64,000 nucleotides of DNA from Rhyacichthys aspro (GCA_036850595.1 CM072162.1:21270758-21334757), one strand, 5' to 3'; positions 24,916-38,480 are shown, counted from the stretch's first letter. Notes: generated by a model from the letters alone, not told the origin. Numbers and translations: made by a program.

Positions 24916-25699
24916 TTTTCAGATGATGCCAACAGTTTTTATCACATGCTTTAAAAAAAATCTCGTACCGTTTTTTAGATTTCTGCAAAACTTTATGGTC
25001 TGTTCCACGTCCACTTTTCACGATGCATTCAAGGAAACTTTGACATTTAAGTCTCAGTTTGTTGTAAAGCTTGTTGAACTTGTTTCTAACTCTTATTCTT
25101 TTTTTTTAAGTAACATAATGTAAATCTAACCAACAGTGGAAACAGAGTACTTCCTCCCCGCCCTCGGCCCTCAGCCCTCGGCCCAAAAAACCTAAACACT
25201 GCGACAGAAATAGCCCCCGGTCCCAGTGGATCTGCTCCTATTGAAAAGAAAGAAGGGCAGGGGAAAACCAACTGGAATCAAACCTATCTGAGTTTCAGAA
25301 TGTGCTGCAGATAAATATAGACACGTAACTCTGTTGATAAGAGCATATTTAACATTCTGTTTTCAGGAAGCTGCAAAACAATGAAAATGACTTGAGTTTC
25401 CATGAAATATAAAGTGAAGTGAAAATGTCAGGTGTTGTTTTGATGCAGGTGATGATGTGCATTAACGTATTATTAAAACTTACTCTTACTCTGAGCTAAT
25501 CCAGTACCACAGCTGTCATTATAGTTCATGTTCATGTCTTATATTTATGCTCATTCACAAAACAATGATCAAAGTTTTGAAAAGAGTGTTTACACAATGT
25601 TTGTTGAGACCAAAATGCACAAAAAACACTTATATTTTCAGAAATACCTCCAATATTTAATGAAATACTTGAGAATTTAATGCTTTCCTCACAACAACA
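24916..25699. other. Intergenic, nothing specific seen
   Basis: AT-rich apart from a small GC-rich patch at 25155-25270 (GCCCTCGGCCCTCAGCCCTC, a short 9- to 10-bp tandem motif). Confidence 0.55.
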
Positions 25700-25835
25700 T
25701 ACTGCAACTTATGGAAAAAAATCATAATCACAATATTTTGGTCATTATTGAAATCTTTTTTTGTTTCTATATTTTCTATTTTTTATTTTATTACTCATTG
25801 ACTAATCTTCACTAATGACTTTAATGAAATAAATC

Positions 25836-26150
25836 TGTTCAAATCCATCTAAAACCTATTCAAATCAAAATAAAACCTGTTCAAATCCATCTAAAACCTG
25901 TTCAGATTCATCTAAAACATATTCAGATTCATCTAAAACATATTTAAATCAAAATAAAACCTGTTCAAATCCATCTAAAACCTATTCAAATTGAAATAAA
26001 ACCTGTTCAAATCCATCTAAAACCTATTCAAATCAAAATAAAACCTGTTCAAATCCATCTAAAACCTGTTCAGATTCATCTAAAACATATTTAAATCAAA
26101 ATAAAACTAGTTCAAATCCATATAAAACCTGTTCAAAACCAACCAAAACT
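25836..26150 (-). repeat. 21-bp minisatellite, second locus
   Basis: Units of TTCAAATCCATCTAAAACCTG and variants (ATTCAAATCAAAATAAAACC), about 15 copies with divergence. It is the reverse complement of the unit in the left arm at 3775 and of the array at 44860. It directly follows a partial copy (about 25700-25800) of the repeat seen in the NANP intron. Confidence 0.85.
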
Positions 26151-26544
26151 AGTTTCCATAAAAGGAGGAAACTAATGTTGAAGATAACTTTTGTAAAACT
26201 TAAATGAAAACGAACCTTGTAAATTATTATAATGCATCCTTTGGTTTTTATAATAGTATAGAAGTATTAATATTGTTTTTCATGAACAAAATGTAGAACA
26301 GTCACAGTGTATTTCGCCTCAGTTCATCGTTTATTCAGTTCATGATCTGCTCAGAGTCCCGACACCATCTGATCTTTAAGGTGAATAACTAATAACTAAC
26401 TTTATTGAAAATTAGACTAAAATAGCTTCAGGAAAAGATGTTTAAAGCCAGTCAGTTGAAGGAGCAGAGGCACTTTATCATTTCCTTTATTTGTATCATG
26501 AACATCTGAAAATCAAGGCTGAGACAGACTCTTGATTTAGTCTT

Positions 26545-27304
26545 GGTTTAGTGCCTATAGTCTGACCATAGTCCTTCATAGTCAGGTTCTAGTCCTGGTT
26601 TAGTGCCTATAGTCTGACCATAGTCCTTCATAGTCAGGTTCTAGTCCTGGTTTAGTGCCTATAGTCTGACCATAGTCCTTCATAGTCAGGTTCTAGTCCT
26701 TTTAGTACTATAGTCTTACTGGTTTAGTGCCTATAGTCTGACCATAGTCCTTCATAGTCAGGTTCTAGTCTTGGTTTAGTGCCTATAGTCTGACCATAGT
26801 CCTTCATAGTCAGGTTCTAGTCTTGGTTTAGTGCCTATAGTCTGACCATAGTCCTTCATAGTCAGGTTCTAGTCCTGGTTTAGTGCCTATAGTCTGACTA
26901 TAGTCCTTCATAGTCAGGTTCTAGTCCTGGTTTAGTGCCTATAGTCTGACCATAGTCCTTCATAGTCAGGTTCTAGTCCTGGTTTAGTGCCTATAGTCTG
27001 ACCATAGTCCTTCATAGTCAGGTTCTAGTCCTGATTTAGTGCCTATAGTCTGACTATAGTCCTTCATAGTCAGGTTCTAGTCCTGGTTTAGTGCCTATAG
27101 TCTGACCATAGTCCTTCATAGTCAGGTTCTAGTCCTGGTTTAGTGCCTATAGTCTGACCATAGTCCTTCATAGTCAGGTTCTAGTCCTGGTTTAGTGCCT
27201 ATAGTCTGACCATAGTCCTTCATAGTCAGGTTCTAGTCCTGGTTTAGTGCCTATAGTCTGACCATAGTCCTTCATAGTCAGGTTCTAGTCCTGGTTTAGT
27301 GCTG
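26545..27304. repeat. 52-bp tandem array, 14 units plus a partial
   Basis: Units start at 26545, 26597, 26649, 26721, 26773, 26825, 26877, 26929, 26981, 27033, 27085, 27137, 27189 and 27241, and a partial starts at 27293. Each begins GGTTTAGTGCCTATAGTCTG and continues ACCATAGTCCTTCATAGTCA. The spacing is exactly 52 bp except for one 20-bp insertion (TTTAGTACTATAGTCTTACT) before 26721. Units are nearly identical, indicating recent homogenisation. Confidence 0.95.
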
Positions 27305-30084
27305 GGCCTGTGAACACACTTCTTTCTCTTAATTCTATTTCCCACAGTGTTTTACAAAAAAGTGCACCATTACAGATAGTAACAAGTGGGGCTTTTCATC
27401 TTAAACAATAATCCACAAAGAGACAGCCTTTAATTAACAGTGTTCAGATAAAGACAATGAAAGCAGAAACAGTTGAATGTGTCTAAACAACGGCTGCTGT
27501 TCAAAGACCCTGAAGCTCGGTGGTCTCCCGTCGCGCTGGAGGGTAAACGGTTGCACAAACACACTAAAAGCCCTCGGACGACGGCAGCGAGCCTCTCAAC
27601 CATGACGCTCTCGTCCTGTTGCCACAACACTGTCGGCTGTTTGTCAGATAAAGGTGACAGAGGAGGTCCACACTGGGACAGTCAGGATGAAAAGCCCCGA
27701 GAGGGTTTCGGGGGCAATAGAGAGAGGGCAGTGAACCGGGAGGGTCTCGGTCAGAGAGGTTTCAGCAACATGTAAGAATTAATACATGACAAAACTGGAC
27801 AGTATTACTCACAAAACACAACGTAGATTTTTCAAACTAAACATGATGCAAAAATATATAGTGTTTACTTTTTCAAATGTGGATGGATCATTGAGTGAAA
27901 TGTACAATAAAGACAATAAATAAATAAAAAAGTGAAACTATTTCTCAAAACAAAACAGAATTTTTCCAAAATTCTATTGCAGCACAATATAGAACAGAAT
28001 AAATAAATAATGGCGCCATTTTTATTGAATTTCAGTGAAGCTGCTGTCACAATAAAAGTTGTTTGTAATCACCTGATAAAAAAAAAAAATACTGGAAAAC
28101 ATGTGCAGCCCATTCCACAAAATACAACGTAATTTATCAAATGCTTCGACACAAAATCAAAAAATGTGATATTATATTTATATTATATTTATATTGCAGA
28201 TGCATCTATATTTTAAATACAGTCTTCTTGCAGTTTGCTGTACTTTTTGTTTATGTTTAGATGATAAAAGTCATATTTCCTGCATAAGTTGTGAAACATC
28301 ATAATAAATATGTATCTTATATTTGTTGTATAGTCATGCAATACAAAATCTGTTATTTATTTAATTAATTGCCCAAGTAGGGATTTAAAAACACATATTG
28401 CTGAACTGAGAAGATGCACACTTTATTGAATATAATCATCCTGTTTTTCCTTGATATATTGATTTTATAAAGGTATTTCTGCTGGTAACCTGCATATTTA
28501 ACTTTCCTGGAGGGAACACTACTGTTATGTTACGTCTAAGGCACAAAAAGACATTAAACATTGTCCATAAATCTTGTACGAAACATCTCCTGCTTCATAA
28601 CCGTGTTTACGTGTGCGGTTAATCGTGTGACGCCTCCGTGTACAACAGTCTTTAGGACGTAGCTCAACCTCAAACACAAATGTTGACAGGTCTAATTGAG
28701 GTCAAACCTGTGAGAACCACAGAGTGTTTGGGCGTGTCCAACGGTCAAAGGCACAAAGACAGACATGCTCCAATAACTCAGCTCTAATTGGGTCTTAGCA
28801 GTGTTTTTTTTTTTTTTTCTGTCAAAGACCACGAACTGAAGGCTTCTGTGTCTTTTCACCAAACTTCTTTAAAACTGGCCATTTTTTGTTTTATTTTTAA
28901 GTAGATTCTGCACATTCTCCATTATTCCAGTATTGTGCCCTTGTTGTGTGTGAGTGTTTTGTTTCTATAGATGCTGGTCCTGTCCCGGCTCTGAGCTCGG
29001 CTGTGGACAGGTGAGCGGTCTCCTGTCAGTCCGGATTACCACGGTCTGAGCGAGGCTTTGAAGTGCTCTGACAGCCGCCGATGACGCAGCAGGTACTCTT
29101 CCTCTCTCGGTGTTTGGATTGGCCTCGTATCGACGTTTCGAAGCAGCGTCGTTCGCGATCTCGCTCAGTATTCGACGGACGGAGGGGATTTATTGTGTTA
29201 TTCTAGTTGAGTTTGACAAAAGTAAAGCGGCAGTGAAAGCTCATTGACACTGTAGCTTCAGAAAACACATGTAAACAGATACAGCATCACATTAGAACAT
29301 CAGAGTTACACTTTCACAGCATCACTTTTCACATTAATGAGATGTAGTTTATAGATAGTTTTCTCAAGAAGCAAAACAAAAACAGTACTGTCCAACTAAA
29401 AAACATGGATAGAGAGTAAACACGAAGCACAGAGAAGGTTAAAAAGCCGTATTAGCATCAGTGTGTTTCTTAAAAAAGGCATCTTTGTTGTGTTTGATGC
29501 AGTTTAAAAAGCAGCTGTGAACGTTGAGTGAACAGAGGCTTTTCGCTGATGGGTCGAACTAAATGGATTGTTTTCAGTTTTGGTGTGAACTCATGAAGCA
29601 GATACAAGTGTGAACGCACCTTTAGCGACACGAGTGGGTCTGGATCCTCTCCTATTGACCAGTTGTTGGAGGACTTTCGGTCGTAGCTTATCACTTTCAC
29701 CTCATCTGTGATCGTTCTGACGTCTAGTCTGCTCGAAGTCATCGTAGACGGAGCTGTAACTCGACTCCAAGCCTTGTCTCGAGGCTGGATTTCTAACGTG
29801 ACTGTTGCGTGTTACATTCGTAGTGATGCTGTGCAAACGTGGATCTTGTTCTGTCTACGAGCCTGTGTTGATGGTTAATAGATTCTCCAAATTGTCTGTA
29901 GCCGATCTTTTCAGTCTCTCAGCTCTAAAGACGACTCAGTTTTCTCCAAATCCAATCAGAACTGTCTCTTTAAAATGTGGCAGACTTTATGCAATGCTTT
30001 TTTCTGATTGTTTTTTAAAATTTTGTTGTTCCCTGCAGATTTTCCCCCTGAATTCTGATTATGTGCATGTTTTTATTTGCAGGT
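27305..30084. other. Intergenic, no supported gene
   Basis: AT-rich with two GC-richer patches (27480-27770 and 28970-29180). The former is open for 100 codons on the plus strand, but shows no recognisable domain or splice context. Confidence 0.5.
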
Positions 30085-30165
30085 AAACCTTCAAACTCCA
30101 CACAGAAAAACCCTGCCCTCGTCTGGGATCGAACCCGGGACCTTTCAGCTGTGATGTTTCCAAGT
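30085..30165 (-). repeat. tRNA-like dispersed repeat fragment, copy A
   Basis: On the minus strand it reads GGTCCCGGGTTCGATCCCAG, a tRNA T-arm/B-box-like sequence, then TTTTTCTGTGTGGAGTTTGA. The same order of blocks appears on the plus strand at 53695-53775. There is no complete tRNA fold. Consistent with a SINE-like remnant. Confidence 0.55.
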
Positions 30166-30984
30166 TTACAGAGCAGCCCTACAGCAAAACTACAGGCTCG
30201 CTTAGACCAGCATTAAGGTAAAGATTTATCAAAATAGAAGGTTTTAAGAGGGTTTTTGTGACCCAGACTGAGTTTGGATGGAGTTTGAACTGGAGAGGAG
30301 CTTTATAAGTTACGTTTTTGGCTCCTTTTACTTTGATAAAATGGCGCTTTTACTCTTTGAGATATGCTTATGTGAGGAAAATATCAAACTGCATTCTAAA
30401 TTTGACAGGAAACCAGCACAGAGAAAGCAATACTGGAGAAATGTGATGTCTAATACTAGTTTTACCAGAAGATGCAGCTTGAATACATAATGTCGGTGAA
30501 ATCTTAAGCTGATTTAGAGCAGACACTAGTAACTGACACCAGCAGCTGTGTTGTTCCCACAGTGAGAGCAGCTCGGTTTGTTCAGACAGTCCGGATGAGC
30601 GTCGAGAGAGCGCTGAGCTGGATTTATGAATGGTATGTGAGAGAGGCTCGTCCCATTCACAAAAGTCTCACTGTGCCACTGCCCTGTGAGCGTCTCCTCG
30701 TCGCCCTGACATTCTTTGTAGTTTACATTCCTGTTAGTATCCAGGTAATGCGTGAGTGTCAGGTTTAATGGAACACGCAGAACCGGACGGACGGGTCGCA
30801 GCCGCAGAGACACGCGATGCTCGGTAATCTCCTGCTTCGTAAACAGCCACGCTTATTACTGCACGCAACACACCCGCAGCACATTCACACCGGCTCTGCA
30901 CGAATCAGCTCCTGTCTGCACTCTTTAAATCAACTCACCTGGATGTGTTCTTATACAACGGCTGCAGTCTTAAAGCTGCTTCAA

Positions 30985-31470
30985 GACTCCACTCTCCTCC
31001 AAAATCAGTCTAGGGACCTCTCCTGCTTCTCTTTTATTAAAAAACATAAAACCAGACCAGTTTTTCCTCCAAAATACTAATCCATTTGACCAAACTGAAG
31101 TTTAGAGTTTAGCGTTAGCTTAGCTGTGACTTCAGCGTCAGGACGACAATTATCTCCTCCTCGTTAAACATGACGTGATTGAATTGACAGTATTTATCTG
31201 TGTTTTACGTTGCCTCCCTTTTCTCTGTTGATGCTTTTCTTTTTTCAGCTGTTTCTCTGTTAAAAGACATATTCAGCTGAAAATACACTTTATCTGCAGC
31301 TATTAAACTTCCTGGAACGTCATGTGACAAGTGTCGACCAATGGGAGCCCTCCTTTTTCCAGTATGTTTTCTGTTCCTGAATAGAGGTTCTCATCTATTA
31401 CAATCCCTTAGAATAAACAGTAGATGGATCATAAAGACAGTTTTTTCACAAATAATTGATTTTTACAATA
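30985..31470 (+). mobile_element. GTCGACCAAT-family repeat, copy 4
   Basis: AAGACTCCACTCTCCTCCAA, CCAGTTTTTCCTCCAAAATA and TACGTTGCCTCCCTTTTCTC, then the core AGTGTCGACCAATGGGAGCC. It is the fullest match to copy 1. The extra sequence between blocks (about 31090-31200) suggests an insertion here or a deletion in copy 1. Confidence 0.7.
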
Positions 31471-32134
31471 AACTATTTGGGTTTAAACCATTTTCTTCAA
31501 CTAGAAGATAAAATATCAGGTACAATCTTCAAATTTGTGCAACAAATCGACCTCAAAACTTCTTCAAAACTTCAAAAGGGTCTAAAAAAAACAGCAGTCG
31601 CACCAATTAGGAGCTTTCTGTTTGAATAGCGCTTTCTCTCTGTTGTTGTCTCATTGTTTTCTATAACAATGACGAGAAACTTGATTCAGAAAAGCCAGAC
31701 AATAGATAAAACATGTTTATTTCAATTCAATACCGTTCTCTCTCTTCATCTGTTATGGTCTGATGAAGGTGATATAAAGCCCTGTGTCAAAGAGGACAAA
31801 AGGGTTGTGCTCCAAACTGCAGCAGATTGATGTTAAATGTTCACCTGCTGCTCTACAATAAGGACTATTCATGTTGTTTAGAATAGTGTTTTGTCATTTA
31901 TTGCAGAAGAAAATTAAACGCAATAGGATTTTGTTCGGCAGCAACAGAAACTTCCAAACACATCACACCAGCAGCACATTTTCACTCAGATGGGACTCTC
32001 AGGATTATAATAAGTCAGTATTTACAGGTGGAGCTGTCGAGTAGAAACTGTGTGTGTGCGTTTTTGAAGTGTGTGACAGAAAAAAACTCATTCAAGCAGA
32101 AAGAGGCCGATACACTGGACCCTAACAGAGTCGT

Positions 32135-32300
32135 ATTTGTATAAAATGACGCTAAAATGACCCCAGAGTTTCAGAAGACATGTTTTTTTTCTTCCGAACT
32201 TACCGGTTTCCTTTCAAAAACTGTCGTAACTACACAGAATCTGTAGAAGGATGGGCGCCCTCTACTGGAGAAAAGTTACGCAGTGTGTCTTGAAGAGCTG
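32135..32300 (+). mobile_element. Dispersed repeat, copy B (pair of 8075-8480)
   Basis: CAGAAGACATGTTTTTTTTC, then CTGTAGAAGGATGGGCGCCC and TCTACTGGAGAAAAGTTACG. It parallels the minus-strand reading of 8075-8280. Confidence 0.6.
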
Positions 32301-35220
32301 GCGAAGAAATCGGAAAATAAAAACAGCTTAATATAATGTTCAAATCCATCCTGCTACTGCTTCACTTCAACACCAGCCGTTGGATTAGCTTTGAATATGT
32401 GTTTATTTACGTTTAATTGAGAAACCACCAAATCATTTATAAGAACACTGAAGAATAATTGATAATTGTGAAAAAAAACAACACCTTAAGACGTCACAGA
32501 GTTTATTTTAATGTATTTATCCATTTTAATAACATATTGAAGAATACTCTGTGAGAAAACAAAACCTTAAGACATTATATAGAGTTTGTTTTGTTTTTTC
32601 TTGAAGGATTTTAATGTTGGAGAATGTTCAATCACGGCTCGTCAACATCGAATCAACAGCTGTGGAAAGTCGTTCAGGGGAAAGTAAAGCAAACTGTTAT
32701 GAAGAAAAAGAAAGAAATGAAGATACTTCCTGGATGGCATCAGTTTTGGTTCAGTTTAACTTTTTTTTAATAAAATAAAAGCTTGCCACTTCTTTTCTGT
32801 GAAGAGGCTGAAGGTTGAGGATGTAACAGAAGAGATTTTAGTTTATTTTATCGCACACATCTTGCTATATTAATGATTACATGTAAGAACACACATCTAA
32901 ATTGTAAATCAGCATAAACTAGGATGACATTTAAACATTAAATAAAGAGATCTTTTAAATAAACAGCCAGTGTAACGTGCTTAAGTTCAGTCTGCAGCAG
33001 GTGGAGAGGAACACGGAGCGTCCTTGGCTTTAGCTGAGCTCAGACGACAGAGTTCAGGGAAAAAGGAGCTGTCGGCGAGTCTTTGTTAAAGCGCAGCCGT
33101 CACACGTGGAGCTCTGCCCTGACAACTCTGCGCCGAGCCGTCTTCTCACGAAAGGCTCCTGACGGGAGGGGAGGGCGCATATCTAATGAAGGATCTCTCA
33201 GAGGAAGGTCACCGGAGTTTGTTGCATGCGCGGGTATCAAGATCGAGATGAAATACCACGGGCCACGGGACACGCCCGGGAAGGTGACTGCACAAAGCAA
33301 ATATGAAATGAATCCGAGCGGGAGCGAGGGCATTATATAAAGAGTTTACAGGAGTGGGCATAAATACACTGTGAAATAAATAAGACGCAAGCAGAAGTAA
33401 AGAGAGATGTATCTGTTCTGGTCACGATTAGAAAATATTGTTTTGTTTCATTTAAATGTATTACTTGAATAGAGTAAGAACACAAACCTTTTATTGATAT
33501 CTTTGTCCTTCAGTTTCTTCCTTTTCTTCTTCCTTAAATCCAGACTGTGTCATTATATTTCCTCTTTCCTTTTGAAGTATTCCTTTAGCTTGATTTTAAA
33601 TTGTGAACATTTGATATTTTCATAATGCAAGTGTGCTCTTATTTTGTTAAAGTATATCTCTAGGTGTTTGTAATGTATCTGTACTGTATTATCGTTTTGG
33701 TGACGCTTAATGTTGCCTTGATGGTTGTTGTATTTATTCTAATAATGCATTTATTTTAGTCCTGTTTAGTTTTGAGTGGAGACAGATCCTAGAACATGCT
33801 ACAAGCTGAAAAGAAACCCTTTTACTCTCACTTTTTGTTGCAGGATCTGTCTTTTTTACGTCCCATTTCAGTCCAAAAGATGTAATGAGTTCTTTTTTAC
33901 GAAACAAAAGGAAGTAACAAATGTGTTACAGAGTTCAGCTCAAGACTAATGTGTTTATTTAAACAAATAAGCCATGTGCAAGTTTACAGAGCACTTTTAT
34001 GTTGTTTGTCACTGTATCAGGAACTTGTTTGTCACACTAGAAGTAGTTTTTTGGTCTATTTAGGCTTTATTCTGTAGAGACAGTGTGGATAGATGGGAAA
34101 CAAGTGAGCTCTGAGCAAATGGACCACACTTTTTTATCGAATTTCTTTGACGCAAGGACAGTTTCTTTCCTTTCCGGAGCAAGACGTGATACTTGTGAGA
34201 GAAATTCCCACCAGTGTCACGCAAACGAGCATCAAAATGTCTTATTGTTCTGGTCATCATATAATTGCATTCTTAATCAGTGATTATTAATTAATGCACA
34301 AAAGAACCTGAGAATCTGCAGCAGTAAGTGTCCCGTGGGGAAGGATTGCGTGCTGTGGTTACTCCCTTTACTGTCTTCAAACCTGAGTCACAGGTGAGAT
34401 GCTGATTCAGTCTCTGGTCAAACATCACACATCACCTGAAGATTATCCTGAAAATATTATGTAACACTTTTATGCTGATTGTTTTCAGTCACGGTTTAAC
34501 CTGCTGCAACAATAATGCAACGCTGTGGGAACACTTTAAGATGAATTGACTTCAAATAACAAATAACTAGGGATAAATGTGTAAACAAATACATCTCTCT
34601 GGAGTATTTTTGCAGTGTTTTTCTGTCTGGTTCTGGATTCTTGTGTGGTGTATGGACACGTGTCGGATAAGTGCATGAAAAGCTCTCAAAGTGACTCAAA
34701 ACTGTGCTAAAAATTGCAAGAGTGCTTAATGAAAACTATTTTGTACATCATCTTCCTTTTCTGTTTGAAAAGTGCTCTATGCATGTTCCAAATTCAGACT
34801 GAACAAAACAATAATGCAGCTAGATTTGATTAGTTTATTTGAAAAAGGACAGAGGAGTTAGAAAAAGCTATTTTTCATCTGAAATCCCTTGGCCTTGATG
34901 TTAAAAAGGCTTAAAAATACACATAATTAAGAAAAACAAACACAGAACATGGACAGTTTTGCACAAAGCCAGAACAAAACAGGCCATGACAGAAAACAGA
35001 ACAACTACATGTTCAAGAAGAAGCAATAAAAGCAGCAGAAAACACACATAGGTTCACATTAAAAGACACAAAACATACAATACAATACATCACATGCAAC
35101 AATTGTTATTTTAGTGCTGACAAGTCTTAATAATTATCAAAAATAATGAAGATTCTACTCTTAACAAGTCATTTCTAGAGAGTATTTATCTCAAAACCCA
35201 CTTGTTGATATAGTTTATTT
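32301..35220. other. Intergenic, nothing specific seen
   Basis: AT-rich. A GC-richer patch at 33050-33330 is open on both strands for about 80 codons, but has no splice or family support. Confidence 0.5.
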
Positions 35221-35224
35221 CCTT

Positions 35225-35600
35225 TTCACGTTTACCTCGGTGTTTCCAAGAAGCCGGCATCGCTTGATTCCCTCAGATTTCCTCGGCTCCGCTTTACCTT
35301 TAATCTCTTTGATCGAGGCCCTTTTTTTAAGCGATACTCGAGCCTCGTTTCTATAGTTCTCCAGAAAACTGTGTTCGGTAATTACCAGGCTCTAATGGTG
35401 CCACTGACAGTTTCTCATTGTGTTGTGTAAGCCCTGTCATTCCTGCGCAGTGTTGACACGAAGCTGCCGAATCTAACACTTCGCACACAACTTAGTGACA
35501 GGCCTTTGTTTTCTTATGTTTACTCGTTGCTAATTGATGTCAACATCTGCTACTTTCCTTCGTCAGGTCTGTGCAGGGAAAGTCTGTGAGGAACAACGCA
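35225..35600. promoter_or_regulatory. Repeat-free block, candidate conserved non-coding element
   Basis: A complex, non-repetitive stretch including CGGTAATTACCAGGCTCTAA, GTGCCACTGACAGTTTCTC and GTTGCTAATTGATGTCAACA. The TAATTA core and balanced composition contrast with the AT-rich flanks. There is no open frame. Function is inferred only from appearance. Confidence 0.25.
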
Positions 35601-37247
35601 AGACGAATGTTTAAAGCACACATTCAGTGATGATTTTGTTGTAAAAGAGTTCATTTAATATTTATTTTACTATACGTTATGTGTGTGTTTTTTTTAATAC
35701 TGTAAGTGTTTTGTTTGGTTTGTAAGAGCGTAGTTAATAAGCATAAGCATCAATATTCAAATAAATCTAAATGAATCTAGATACTGTTTTGAATCTTGGC
35801 CAAGTCTCAAATTTAAAAACATAATAAAACCGAAAAATTACCCAAAAAGTGTGCAACGGAAACAGAGACGATAGAAGTTGTGTTTCCAGATGAGAAATAA
35901 ATCTGATTTAAAGCGGACTTTTAGAAATTGTGAAGTGTTGCCAATAATTAATGTAAAGATTGCAAATGTATAAAGAGAATATAAAGTAAAACCTGGAGTC
36001 TGGAGGTACAGTCGTTTACTGCTGTTTGTTATTTTTACAGCTTTCTTAAATTCATAGTTTCCTGTAATTTATGGACTCACTATTTAATATTTAATGTCAG
36101 TTCTGCTTGTGTTTAATGCAGTTTAAATGATGGCACTATTTTTGTAGTTTATTTGGTTTAAGTTAATTTATTTTTTGCTAAGGTTAATTTTGGTTGATTT
36201 ATCTTAATTTTGCATTTGTGTTATTCATTGTGAGTGTTATTTTGCTAATTTACTTTAGTCTTTGATTACTAATTTGTTCGTAGTGATTAGCAGAAGTAAT
36301 GGACATTCGTTTATTTTTGGACCAGTCTTTACGGGACCTCAGAGTCCTTTTGATTAATTTGGTTTGTTAATTTATTACTTTTATGGACAAATAGTCACTG
36401 TATTAGACAAAACAACAGTTGCTCAAATACACAAAACTACCACATTTAGCAGCTTCTGATTGTTTATCGAATGAATAAGACATGTTTTATGTGGATGATG
36501 CCCCCGTCCTAATCACTGCACCTCTTCAGGGGTAACAAGGGGCAACCTGAGCCAAACAGTGCCATTCTAACCCCACCTGTACCTGTAAGAGTTAGGCCAA
36601 GACTGACTGATGAACATGTTTAATAATTCAATAATACCTGAATCTCTTATGCAGTGGTTTTCAGCAGCATTAACGTGAACTCAGTGACCTATGACCTCCT
36701 CAGAAGCAGCTAAATTAGCCCCGGAGGCGTGTCATGGTCTGAGTAATCGCCGTTTCCTCTGAAAACCGATGTGATTGTTACCTGTAGCACTACGTGATGT
36801 TGCCATGTTTCTATTTTGAATCCTGATGCATTCACTGGCGGCTGCCTTTGTGTTTGAGCAGTGGGCTTTTCTTCTTTGAAGATCGGTCGGAAAAAGTAAC
36901 GTCAGGCAAAAGGTAAACAACAATGCGGTGCCAGTTTGTCTGAGTCTGAAACCATCCGACGCTTCCTGGTTTTGGATTTGACACTTCTTTTCACTGATTT
37001 AAAAATAAACTAAAGCTCAAACTATTTCCCTTAAATAATTAAAAACATGAGAGACAATAATACTCAAACAAAACCACACACCTGCAGTTTGAGGCTTATT
37101 TTCTTAATTTAGCATCAGTCCAGTGATGATATCGTCCAAGTTTATTACTTTTTTCACTCATAATAAGCTGCGCTGTTTAGAAATCATGTTGTTTATGCAC
37201 AAAAATACAGCAGCATGTGTTTTGGGTTTTGTCTTTTCAAGCAGCAA
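35601..37247. other. AT-rich intergenic
   Basis: No gene, tandem array or recognisable transposon supported. Confidence 0.55.
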
Positions 37248-37310
37248 CGAGAATAAATGGAGCACAAGGCTAAATGAGACAGGATTTTGGTATAACCCAC
37301 TTTCCCAAAG
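37248..37310 (+). repeat. Dispersed repeat fragment (pair with 58040-58090)
   Basis: GAGAATAAATGGAGCACAAG, then TGAGACAGGATTTTGGT. It is similar to GAGAATAAATGGGGCACAAG..TGAGATACGATACTGGT at about 58041-58085. Confidence 0.45.
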
Positions 37311-37989
37311 TAATATGATTTCTCTTTGCAATATCTTTGTTTTGAGACAGGATTTAACTTCCACAAACTTAGCAGTCATTTTGACTAATATTCACTTGCA
37401 ATGACTTGAAGTTAGGAGACTTTTGCTCTAAACCAAAGTCAGAAAAATGAAAAATAATATGAAAAAAAGACATTAGACATTTATCTCTATGTCCCAGACC
37501 TGAGTGCACCGCTGAGGAACGAGGACAAGCCTTTAGTTCCACTTCTTTTCATTTACGTAAGTGGCACAAAGGGTCACAAATAAGTGGACCGTACCTTCCC
37601 AGTTTTGTCACCTCAGACGTAACTTAAAACATGAAAGAGTCAATCACCCAAAATGAAGTAAACTCACACATTTGACAGTTTAGAAAGCTGATAACAACCA
37701 GAAACATTCTTTTTTTTTACTTTGTTGTTGCAGAACTGAATGTCTAAATGCCATCAGCCTCTTGCAGGATTTATTTGCTTCTATATGCTTCAAATTATTT
37801 CCCAAATTAAAGCTTGGATATTGTATAGTATGATAACATTGAGCTGGAGCCACTATTTTGCAGTAAAAACACAGATTAGATTAGATTATCAAATGAGAAT
37901 TAGTTTCCTATCTGCATAATTACCTCCACTGAACCTGTCTACATCATCTTTTTAATCAAAACAAATGAAAAAAATCAGCCGTGAGCAGT

Positions 37990-38480
37990 TGCGGATACGA
38001 TTTCATCTTCACATAAATCATGCACAAGTCTAAACAGGCCTCATCTGAGAGACTCGGGTGTAATTAGCGGCACTGACATTACTCCACACATAACCCTGGC
38101 CTGACACAGAGACCTGCAGACTGCACCGTGTCATGAGAAACATAATCCCGAGGCAGGATTAGGTAACGGGACCCGACAATTATGATGAGCGCTACAAACA
38201 CGTTGCGAGCCACTTTGAGTCAGTGTCACGGTTCCAGTAACGAAGCCGCCGTCATCATCGGCTTTACTCGCACGCCGCTCGCTCCAGAGTTTACGAACCC
38301 CTGTCCCAACACATCATTAGCAGCTTACGCACAACCTCCACCTGAGTCACGGAAACACACACTTTACATGCCCCGTGGTTACAGCCATCTCACACACACT
38401 TTTATTCACACTTTTGTGGTGAATAAAAGAATTCAGCCGGGGATTGTGCAGGACTTTTGTGAGTAGCACTTTAGATCAAA
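37990..38480. promoter_or_regulatory. Repeat-free block, candidate conserved non-coding element
   Basis: A GC-balanced, non-repetitive stretch with GGGTGTAATTAGCGGCACTG and CGACAATTATGATGAGCGCT. It is open for 94 codons on the plus strand from 38182, without recognised domain or splice context. More likely regulatory or neutral than coding. Confidence 0.2.

Noticed and set aside
24729..24932. Minus-strand frame similar to one at 21108-21320
   Set aside because: The similarity (LVDTDVNKEVM) comes from two copies of the same dispersed repeat at nucleotide level. No evidence of coding.
26545..27304. CRISPR-like array
   Set aside because: The whole 52-bp unit repeats with no unique spacers, and the context is vertebrate nuclear DNA. 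It is a minisatellite.
30120..30145. tRNA gene suggested by GGTTCGATCCC
   Set aside because: Only a T-arm-like box; no acceptor, D-arm or anticodon arm. The same block recurs at 53.7 kb as part of a dispersed repeat.
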